The notes under the pieces were generated by a model. That model searched no databases, was not told the origin of the DNA, and worked only from the letters and a program-made list of their open reading frames with translations. Positions 15,100 through 27,000 of a stretch of DNA of 64,000 nucleotides are shown here, one piece after another. The position numbers and the translations under genes are program-made. Every line of letters starts with the position of its first letter. Positions within the stretch are counted from its first letter, which is position 1. Source of the DNA: Ignelater luminosus (lineage: Eukaryota > Arthropoda > Insecta > Coleoptera > Elateridae). Where the stretch lies: the NCBI GenBank assembly GCA_011009095.1, contig VTPC01005435.1, forward strand, positions 1 to 64,000, given 5' to 3'.

Positions 15100-18000
15100 T
15101 ACAGCTTGAAATGCAAAGTTCAAAATACTCAATTTCTTCTAATACCATTTAAGACATCAAGTCAATCCACTAACATGACCTCCACTTCAACCTAGCAGCA
15201 AATCTTATAAACTATATTTAGGTACGAGGGTTGTTTCCAAAATAAGGTTCCCAACGCTGCGCTGTAACTCTGGAAGGGGAGGTGCTAGGCGAAATCCAGC
15301 AACACTGGCGTATGCGGCAGCTCCCCCACTCCAGATCCCGACCTTGAACGCTTCGCTGAGACTTTCAGTACCAGCCTGACAGCCATTCGCGATGGAGCCC
15401 GCAATTTCTGTCACAGCCAGGTGTGAAATCCGTGCAGTGATTCGATTTTTGCACGCGAAAAAGTTAGAATCTATAGAGATTCATCGCCAATTGAGTGAGA
15501 TTTATGGTGAAAAGTGCATCAGCGTTCAATACGTCCGCAAATGGTGCAGGGAGTTCTCGGACAGCCGCACAGACATCCACGGTGAACAACGAAGTGAGAG
15601 GCCATTGATCTCAGATGAAATTGTCGCGAAGATTGAGCGAATTCTGCTCGCAGATCGGAGAACTGGCTCTTGAGGTTCCTGAGGTCTCTGAATCTTCCAT
15701 TGACAGAATTTTGACCAAAAAATTGGGCTACCACAAGGTGTGCGTGCGGTGGGTCCCACACATGCTTATAGCAGACCACAAACAGCAACGGGTCGACTGT
15801 GGCCAGGAGTTTCTGCAACAATGCACCGAAAACACGGAGAAATTCTTAGATTCAATTGTTACGGGAGATAAAACGTGGTGCCACTACTTCACTCCCGAAA
15901 CAAAACAACAATCCCGATAATGGCGCCACTCCAATTCGCCTAAACCGAAAAAGTTTAAGCAGACACTCTCTGCAAATAAACAAAGCTTTGCAACTGAAAA
16001 AAATGTGGGAACCTTATTTTTGAAACAACCCTCGTATTTTTCATAAAGACGGATGTTAACCGGTATGCGCTTGACCTCAAAATGCTTCTCGCTGTCGAAT
16101 AGTGATTATATTCAGGTTTAAAGAATCATATTGTGTCGTTAGTAACAAGTTTTGTTATGGTTTTTATTATTATTCAGAGTGGGATGGTCACAAACATCTG
16201 GATTTACCTCAAGATGCGCCATATTCTAAAGCTGCTCAATTGTATTGCTTAAATCGATGGTAATATATCGACTTACAATACTTGGCAGATTTCTAATTTT
16301 TATCGGTTTATGTAAAATGGAATTCTTAACTACATGAGACAATACAAACTAAAAAATTTGTTTATCAGTATTACTAAATAGTAAATGCTAGACTTTTCTG
16401 GTCTTTTTAGTTTGTGCTCAAAATGACTTCGTAGGTTTTGGATTGTTGTTCTATTTGCTCCTTTATCATGTCAAGAAATGTTTTGAGTTGGTTTGAAAAA
16501 TTACAAACTCATAAAATAGTACAACCATAACATATAAAACTAATGGGTGGCACATAGTATGCAGTTTTTTGCAGAAATGTCGTTTAACACAGTATATCAA
16601 GAGCAATGTGTGATAAATTCTATAAATAGAAAGAACATCAAAACTTTTTGGCTCTAGAGCAATCCAAGAAAAACTGCTCACTGGCCTAGTATAACAAGAA
16701 ATAGAAAGCTTGGTAAGATAAAAAATATTTCGGAAGACGAAGTTCTTTTGTCGAACACGAATTTTTATTTTCTGTTTATGATAAAGAGATTGAGCTGGTC
16801 GCTGCAGAAGAAAGGTTTGCAATAAGACCAAAACCATTAACTCATTTTCTTTTTATTTTAGTGACATACTTAATTATGGTCCCACACCCCTTACTAATGT
16901 AAACCAAACAAAGCTATTCCAATCGAGTAACTAGTAATTTGGCAGATATACTTTCGTTCACCAAAGAAAGAAGAAAAATGAAAGGATTGTGGTGTTAGGA
17001 GATCCTTTTGTATTTTGTTTCCAAGACGAGGGTCGCTTTCTTTTCAAGCTCAAATTGGGACGAACCGTTTTCAGATTGAGAATAATCAATTTCAACTTGG
17101 ACTAATTAACTTCAAACTGAAAAACCAATTAGCTTAAGATTGAGTTCAGATTAATCTCAATTTGAAGTTGAATTATTTCAATTTTCAAAGTTGCTTGATC
17201 TCAATTTGAGTTTGAGAAAGTATAGATGTTTTAATAAACAATAAAAGTCACATACGTCTTTATAAAAACATTTACTGATAAATAAAATCTCAACATTACA
17301 TATTACAAGGTAAAGCGTAAAGAATTTGCGACCATTCGGTGCTAGAATAACTGTCGGCGAATCTCCAATCGACTTCTTTCATATCATTTCCAAAATTAAG
17401 GCCACCACTCCATGTACTTTTACTTTGCGATATCCAGCATATTTCCAACAAATTTTGTTGTTTTGTAGCCCATTTCGTTGCTTTTTTTAAATAAGTATTG
17501 ATTTGTCTCTTTCTACCGGTTATTTTACTGTAGTACGCTCTATAATGTAAATAGCGTGGCATAAATAATTCCCATTTCTTCGCGGCAACTTCACATTGTT
17601 TTAGCTGCATCTCTATTCTCTTTTCTTCAAGATTCAAATACGTTTTCTTCATTTCTATATTCCATACTAAAGTTATTAATAAGCTTTCTGTGTATTTCAT
17701 CCAGTTTGCTATTGAGCAAATCGAATTATATTCGGATTTGTCGAGACGAATCATAGTCTTCCATTTGAGTGCATCTGGCCACCGATTATTCCTCAAATGA
17801 TACATATGTAAAAATACAATCAACTTATTCTCGCTATTGGAATAAACAGATTTATTTATTTGTTTTTCGAAATGTTTCTCAGCAAACTCTTCACAAGCTT
17901 CGATGGGTTCCAACAAAAAACTTGTTTCGATATTCAGTTCTACACAGAATGCATAATAATCCAACAAAGCAGATTCATCTACAGTTTTTCCTATACTGTA

Positions 18001-21000
18001 GAGTATTTTAATAATTGACACGGCATTTTCAATTTTTTTAACCAAAAGCAAAGTACTTGCTAAAATTGGTACTACTTCTGTTTGCACGTAATAAGCTTGA
18101 ATAGTAATATTTAAATCCATCGCTCTATACCCTATACGAATAGCTTTCCTAATATGGCCATGCATAATACGAGTTTGAAAAATGATAGCTATTAGTTTGC
18201 AAATTGCATACAACTCGATGATCATGTTCCCAGTGTAAGTTCTAAGAACTTGTCGACTAACGCATCTCTCCAAACGTTCGCACGTATGAGAATCTCCACA
18301 GAAGTTATACAACTCAATGGCAGTAGAATATGAATCACATAATAAATTGATGTTTGCATTTGCAGAAATAAGAAGGCATATGCTACGTTCAGCTGCTAGC
18401 TTTGCCAGATTCCATTGACCTTCTGATGCAAACATGCAGCTTACTAAATTCATACATATACCAAAATCTATATTCATCATAGTGCGAGCACCTGTATCCC
18501 AAAATACTTCTGAAGCCCTGAGTTTGTTAAAACAGTTTGGACGGTTTAGAAAGAAATGCGGCAATTTATATTTTAAAGACAACATGGGAATGTTATATTG
18601 CCTTAAGCAGATTGTAACGTGAACTTTAGCCGTTGGCGTATCGTCTAGTCTATAAGTTGCTTCAGCGAGTAACATATGAATCTTCCCAATGTGTAATCTT
18701 CTAAAAGCTTCACTTATTAGGGAATTTTTGTTTTTAGCATCTCTCATGCACAGTTCACTAGCTTCTGTTAAAACAGGTATAGAATCGCGAAATTCGCGTA
18801 AAGTGATAAGAACAACACCGTACTGCATCAGATAAAATATTCTTTTCCCTAAATGCCCCGCCCGTTCGCTGTGGTAGACCAAATCGGCATAAACTCTCGT
18901 AAGAATCTCTAAACAAAAACATGTGGTAGGATCCCAAATTTTTCGTTTGAAGGGTTTTACATCTGGAGCGGGCTCTCCAGAACTAATAGATGTGCCTGCG
19001 GTGCTTTTAGACGAACTTTTAGACTTAGCAGATAAAGTATTATTATCACCATAAATATCTTTACGAACGTGCTCTCTAATAATATCTTTTATACCATGAG
19101 ATTTATATTCAGAAAGTTCGAATTCTGACATGGTAGCTGGTGGTCCATAATTTGTTTGTGGATTTATACAGTATTGCATCATTTGTTTAAATGTCCTCAA
19201 TTTAATTATAGCTGCCGAATCGTCTCTTAAACAATTCGGGCAAGAATTGTTTTGGTTTTCCAACACATCCGTTATCCTTGAGTGTAATTCTTTCCTTTGA
19301 TTAGCTGGTAGCAATTCGTAAGCAATTGATCTCAAACTTTTATTTTTAAAATGAAGAAGTTTGCAAAATGCATATTTAGGCAACTCGAAGCTTCGTCTTC
19401 TGCTTTTTAGTATGTCTTCGTCCTCTATAAAGCAAAGACAACATAATTTCTTGGTAAGAAGACCTCCTGAACTAACATATCTCGTGCCGCAATCAAGAAC
19501 GTCTTCTTCGTATAATTTCATTATCGCATTAGCAAATAATTGTTCATTTGGATATTTTAACATAACAAACAATAATGACCTAGCAAATATCTCTCCGAGA
19601 ACTGCACCAGTCTTAATAACCAATTGTTGGTATGGTGCAAAAGAGTCAAATAAATCTAGAGATATTGCAGCTAAAGTTAGCTCTTCAGACTGATCTTTAA
19701 AATTATCGGACAATTGCGCAACCGACCATAATATTTTTCGTTCCCCAGATTCTTTCCTTCTAATATCGATGTACCTTTCATGAAGTAATTCGGCATCAGG
19801 AAAGATATATTTGTCATTGTCTTCATCTTCTTTAGCTACATATTTAATTTCTAAACAACCATTATTAACCAACCGTAGAAGACAACTTTGAACCCAACCA
19901 GGCCGTCCTTCACAAGTTTTAGTGAGAAGTGACACTAATTTCTTTGGAATTCCTCTAATTTTTAACATTTGACAAGCTAATGCCGGAATGTCGTCTGGCA
20001 TTAATGGATCCATTTCCAACATTTTTATGTGTTCACTTAATGACAACTTCCACTGTATATCCCAATTATCTTCTTCAAAATGACCAGCAGAGAAAAATCG
20101 CAAACTCTTTTCTTTTAAAACCTCTTCTATCACCTCCAAGCTTCTAACATCAATATATTGTACTTTGTCCACAAAAATTACCGTAATACGTGTTTTGCTA
20201 CTGCTACATATTCTTCTAAATATATTGATTATCTTAGCCTTTCTTGTTCTTGCTTCAAAATTACTTTTTTGCAAGATTTCATTTAAATTCCATATATCTG
20301 GTGGTAGATCTTTTATTGAATCAGCCTCTCCTGAATTTACATTAGCTTTAGCATCATATAATTGTTTATATAAAAGTGAAATGCAAAAGTAGGGTCTTAA
20401 GAAATTTCCAGATAAATCTGCCGAAGCAACGGCATGTCCTTGTGATACAGAGTGAATTAGGGATTCCTGCAAAACTCGAGATTTCCCAATTTTTTGTTTA
20501 CCATAAAAACAAATCCCTTTATAATCGTTGACTTTCTCCGGATGATGTATAACCTCATACACAAAACTAATCTCATCTTCTCTTCCTATAAGTGGAGTAG
20601 TATGCTGTTGATACTGAATGGTTTCTTCAAAGTCTTCATTATATTCGAAAATATGTCCGGCATCCTCGATACCTTTTAATTTAACAGCTGATTGCATTTG
20701 AAAGTAATATGAAGACAACTTAGAGTTTTTATAAGTTTTATAATCGCAAGTGACTTTATTTTCAAATGCACACATCATTCTTGCTGCTTTATTAACACTT
20801 CCCCCTATAACCGTGTATTCTCTTCTTAAGGGATGACCAACTACGCCACAATATACTAATCCATTAGTTACGCCTACCGAAACACTTTTAACTCCTTCGA
20901 GTCTAGAAACGGCCTTTCGAATTTTAAATCCAGACATTAACGCGTTCTGACTCTCTAATTCATGTTTAATTCCTCTAAGTCCAAACAGTACGAGCATCAT

Positions 21001-24000
21001 AGCGTCCTTGTCGAATAACGACACTTTGTTGACGACACCTAAAAGTTTGCAAACAATACTGCAAACAATTTGATAAGCACTGTTTACCATTACGACCAAC
21101 TTTGGCTCGTAAAACGTCTTTGGAACAATGTTTATAAATTGTATCGTTACTTCTCGCATCTCTGTTAAATATTCAAGAGGCTGTTTCTCTTCTATTTGTT
21201 CTTGTACGGGTTTAATAATAAACGGTTTCATATCTGCAGCAATCCACTTCTGCGAAGCAATTTTCATAACTTCCCTTTCAGGTAACGACCGAACGAAACG
21301 ATCGGTGATTTTACTATCAGTCAAGGTGTCTTCGAATTTTTTCGTAGCATGCAAAGTATTGCGATGATTAATGTGTTTCTCACACAACTTTTGAACGATG
21401 ATATATTTCTGATCGTAATAATCTTTCTTGGCTTTCTCGGTCGGTTTGTACAGACAGCGCCAAACCTACAACCAATAAACAGAAATTTAAAAAAAGCTTA
21501 ACGATATTCATAGCATACATAGAAAGATAAGGGAGGCAGAATAGGAACGCCTACCTTCGAAATGATTTATACGCAAGCAGATAGTTAGACAAGATAAAAT
21601 AGTTGGAAATGAATATTTAAACAACTTGATATTGTATTCTCGAGGCTCTGGACTAATTATTTAGTAATTTTACAAAAAAAAACTGAGTACTTGCAATATC
21701 TAAAAATATACAGTGTGAACTAATAAGATCCTTTCCAAACCTTTTCAATTTGAATTTTAGAAAAAGTAACTTCAATTTCGGGAAAGGTAAATTCAATTTC
21801 AGAGAAGGTAGTTTTAATCTCAAGAAATTAAATTTTATTTTGAAAAGAGTAAGTTTCAACCCTGTTCTATTCAAGTATAATATTTCTTGTAAAATCTTGA
21901 GATACTTCACTATATGATCTTTTTTATACAGAATGATAGTGAAACGCAAGTAAAACATAATTTTACTCTTACGTTTCTAAATGAGACCTCCTGTTTATTT
22001 TGGTATTTTTTATTACACATTCATTGCTGTTTACAGCAACAGAGCGTAACACTTCTGACGTTATTCAATGATTTTTTGTAAAATGACATCAAATTTCCCA
22101 ACTCGTGCTAGTAAAATTTACAAATTTTTCCTTTTTAAAACTTTGGGAAGACAGAATTGGATCTTGAATATTTTAAAGTAAATATGAATGTTTTAACCAT
22201 GCCCTCTATTATACAGAATGGTCCATAAAAATTCAGAAATGCAATTTATTGGATTTTCTTTTAATTAAGAAAATTTTATATATAAGTTCATTTGTTGTAT
22301 ATGGTTACTGTGTTCTTTTGGCAATCTGGACTGTCCAGACAGTTGTTTGTGGCATCAACGGGAATTTGTCTATAACAAATAGTTTTTCGCTACTAATCAT
22401 GCAATACAATGCCTTAAGTTTAGATGATCGAGATTTAATTCTGCTTGCCCAAAGCTCAATCAATAAAGAATTTCTTAATTTCCAGAACCAGAATTTAATG
22501 ACATTTTACAACAATAGTCGTATAACGCCAAATCGGTTAGACAGTGCTATGGTGTTGTTACCAGCAATGAATGAGGAACAAATTTTAAAGTGATCTCGAA
22601 TATGAAAACAGACCTGTGATATCAAAATATCAATTTTGGCTTTTAATGTGATGCAACAATTTAACAAAGTTTCCCACTATAACAGCTATTTCCTCGAAAA
22701 GTTGTTTTTGCACGATAGGTTGCTTTTCACATCCGATGTCTCTATTAAATAGAAAAGTTCTTTATTTATACCAGAGCTAGTTCCATAAAATTTGATTACA
22801 TTTGTAACTGGTATTTAGATCTCCAAAAGGGATGAGGGAAGAGAAACACGAAAAACACCAAGAAATACGGGATGTCCCATTAAAGAAGATTCGACTGCAT
22901 AGGTTATATGGTTTTATGCAACAAATATGTAAAACTAAACTAAACCAAAAACGAATTAATGACATTAGATGATGAGATTCTATTTCTAGGCCAATTCGCT
23001 AGATATAAAGGTTTAAAGATGACGAAGCCGGCGGCACATGATTTTCTGAGATATGGAGTGCAAAAAGAAGGTTGTTACACATTGATGGGCTAGCACAGAC
23101 AGGTGTTAAGTGATATTTTCGACAAAATGAGTTAAATACATTACTTAATAAGGAAAACTAAAGCGTTTCGTATGCACAAAGGTGCTAAGTAATAACTATA
23201 ATTTTAAACTAGCTAGCATCATCTAACGACAATAATAAAAACATTAATCGTTCTGGAAAATAAATTCCAGAAAAAGGCCTCTGAAAGTGGATTTCCTAAG
23301 CTGCAGGTTTAAATGTCAAGAACGTTTTTCTGAAAACCAAAGGAAACAACTGTGTGCACATTATTACAGCTTATCAGACTATACCAGACAAAAAACACTG
23401 TTAAGTGCTTTAATACAAATAGTGGCTGTGTCTAGAAGTAAACAAAGTCCCGTAACAAAAAACCGAAAAGATACAAGAATGCATTATTTAACAGACAATA
23501 GAAGGCAAAGATATGCAGTCTGCCTCAAGTTTATTTCCGCAACTTTTGCTGCATCTCATAAAGTCATCGAAAAGTGTATTGAAGGAATGACAGATACGGG
23601 AATTTTTGTGAACTATGATAAAAGGAAGAACAGCAAACTTCACAATACAACATCTGACTTAGAGGCAGCAAGTTAAAGATCATATTAATTCCTTTCCAAG
23701 AATAGAGTCACATTGCTGCAGGTGTGATTGAACTAAAAACTATCTAGATGCAGATTTAAATATCTCCACCATGTACCGATTATATCAAGACTTTTGCGCT
23801 TCTAAAAATGTAAGACTGATTGCACAGTTTGTGTGCCAAAGTATTTTTCGCGATTTCGAACCAGCTCTTATCTATTATACTCCAAAAAAGAATCAGTGTT
23901 CGGTGTGTAACGCATTCAAAGAGGACAAAGAAAAAGATCCTTTAAGAGAAGGGTATGAAAAGCATAAAAAGGGTGGAAAACAGTCCATGAATATGAAAGA

Positions 24001-27000
24001 AGAGGACAAAAAGATGGCATCAGAAAAGCTGGAAAAAACATTTAGAGCCATAACGATCGATCTTCAAGCTATTCTGCCAATACCATTTGCTGGCGATTCT
24101 CAGATATATTACAAGAGCTATCTAAATGTTTACAATTTTACAATTTATGATGGATCTACCTGAGATGGTTATTGCCACGTCTGAGACGAAACTCATGGTA
24201 GCAAAGGTAGTCCTGAGATTGGGTCGTACCTCCTTAAATATTTACTAAACCTACCTAAAAATGTAAACCACGTAGCGTTCTTTTTAGACACGTGCAGTGG
24301 TCAAAACAGAAATAAAAACATTGCCACAGTTATGCCATCAATGAAATGGACCATCTTCAAACCATCGATTTAAAATATATGAAATCACGACATTCTTACC
24401 TAGAAGCTGATTCAATACATTCTGCAAATGATAGGGCTCGGGCACTTAAAAAATGATGTCTATTGATATCGGCTGCAAGGATAAAACCTAGATTCTATCA
24501 AGTTACTCACTTAAAGCACTTAGACGTTTTTAGTTTACAGAATTTTGTCGATGACGTTGTATTTTAAACTGTGTTGAAGACACGGTTGAATGGCTAAAAA
24601 TCAAGTGGTTGCGTTTTCTGAAAGTAAAACCATTCACAATTCAATATAAATACGATCTATCATCAGAAACGTTTTTGGAAATTGATATCACACAAACCAG
24701 AAGAAGATTCGGTCGCAAAAAAAACTGGATCCCTGTTCAGCTTACATCTAAATATCCTGGTCGCATTCCGATTTCTGATAAAAAGAAAAACAACCTTGTT
24801 TATTTACTCAATAAAAAGATTATTCCCAAATATTTCATTACTATACCTTTTCAACTTCAAATTGGGAACAATCAATTTCAAAATGGAAATAATCATATTC
24901 AAATTGGGAATAATCATTTTCAAATTGGGCACACTTAGCGTGTCATGGCTTTAAACATATGGAAATCATTGATTGTCAGATAAATTACATTTGTTATGTA
25001 ACAATTGCTAAAACAAAACAAAAGGCGCTTTTAAGATTTTTTACTGAGACTTCACAGATAGTATCAAATAAGCAGCTAATGCCCCAAAAAAGTGTATTTA
25101 TTTTGTTTTAGCAATTTTTGCATAACAAATGAAATTCTTTGATAAATCAAACAGTCGTGTACAGTTTACCAAAAATAAATCAACCATTCAAAACACACTT
25201 GTTTTAATTGATATTACGTTTCAAACTTTCTTTTTGGAATTATGCGAATTAGCTATTTTTCACTTACGAGGAATAGCTCTCTACCTGTGCCACCCAAAAT
25301 TTAATGTTTCATACGCCATTCGTTAGTGCTGCTAGAGAGTAGTTATTGCCTAAAAGGTTTTAGGATTCCAGGTTACGGTGGTCGAGATACGCCAGTTGGA
25401 GTTACGAATTTTTAGCCAAATCGGGTGGGTCAAAGGAACATAAAAATTAAACTCTCGGGTGTGGTTGGAGCAAATGGGTTGAAACGTGGCATGTGTAGTT
25501 ACAGGTTTGACAGGCAGGCAGATCATCGATAATGTCGCGCGTAGCGCGACTGCTTTAGAGGCTGTAAGCCTCTCTCAAGCTTTCGGATGGTGGTATTGTG
25601 TCCAAAACGCTGCTCGTCACTTGGATTGGAGCTGGTGCAGTTTGTTTCGGAGTTGGAGTTGATGTTGGTGGCAAGGCAGTGAAGTCGGCTTGGGACGCTG
25701 GATTATATTTTCGTTGGCTCGTTGGCTCGCGGCGGTTCTTGAAGTTGGTGGTTGATGTTGGAGTTGGTTGTAGTTGAAGTTGGAGTTGGTTGTTGATTGT
25801 CGGAAGCCGTCATTGTGGATTATTCGTTGATTCGGTGGAGCGATAGCGGCGTTGGAGAAGATGTTGTTGTCGGAGAGGAGGTAGGGTGGATGATGTTTGA
25901 TTGGAACAGTGGTTGGTGGGAAAGGAGTTGATTGGATGTAGGTAATATTGGAGGGAAGGTGGGTGTGGTTAACGGTTTTTTTCAGAAGCACAACCCCCCA
26001 CGGTTCGCGCCGTGAGAGGATTTAGGAGGGGAGTGGGATGGGAAAGGTAAAGGAGCATCAATGCGGTAACGGACGGAAGCAGAAATTCAGCAGCTGGAGG
26101 TGGTGATACCGCGGAGCCTCAGGCGCGGATATCAACCGAGGAGTTCTGGGTGATGGCGACCTACCTCCCTCTGTAGGTCGTTTGGATGAGGCTGAGAAAG
26201 TGGATGAAACTCTGCCAGCACCAGGTCCCGACCCTGACCCGGCGGCACTTGCAGATGGAGTATGTGGGGTGCTGCTTACTATTCTGCTTCAGTGCATTAC
26301 CGCACCGACTGGTTCCGGGTCGACCGTTTCGCGTGTCGCTCGAGACCGGACTGCGTACAGGTTTGAGCCACATCTACGGTATTTATTCCGAGTTGATTCT
26401 TCCATTCTTATACTAGTTATGAATTTTCATTTACCCAATGGCCCCAAAATATCCAAAATTAAGTACACAAGAACAGCATGGTTACGTACATCTGTGTGTA
26501 CTTTATCATAATCGCCTGATGTGGAGGGTTTCAACTTATGTCTTTCATTTCCCAGGCATGTCTGAAGCCTGAGATATGAATTTTTTAATTTTAGAAATTT
26601 TTTCCCAAAAATACAATTTTGGGTGGCGTATCTCGGCCACTGTAAGCTGGAACCCTAAAACCTTTTAGGCAATCACTACTCTCCAGCAGTAATAGAGAAT
26701 AGCATATGAAACATTGAATTCTGGGTGGTATAGGTAGAGGCCTAACAAAGGCGTGTTTGCTGAAACCAAGCATAGACTTGCTCAAGTATTGATTATAAGT
26801 ACGGGCATAAAAAAAGTGGTTTAGATTTTGTGTTTAGGTTTGCATTTATTTTAAAATTAGATAGTCGGTGTTTGTTTTATTGAAGTCGCTTGATAAAAAG
26901 GCCTTGATTCAAAGTACCTCACACCACAAGCAAATATAAAAGAAAATAAACAGAAATAAGCTTTTTTATTATCAGTTTAGTGTTGCAAAATAATTCTATG

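Noticed and set aside
15519-15821. Minus-strand open frames over the mariner copy
   Set aside because: Antisense shadows of the transposase coding region.
25617-25991. Asn/Pro/Gln-rich protein on the minus strand
   Set aside because: Low-complexity translation of purine-rich DNA inside a repeat, with no conserved motif or splice context.
26182-26511. Plus-strand protein in the GC-rich core
   Set aside because: Three overlapping frames are open because of high GC, and none shows a domain.
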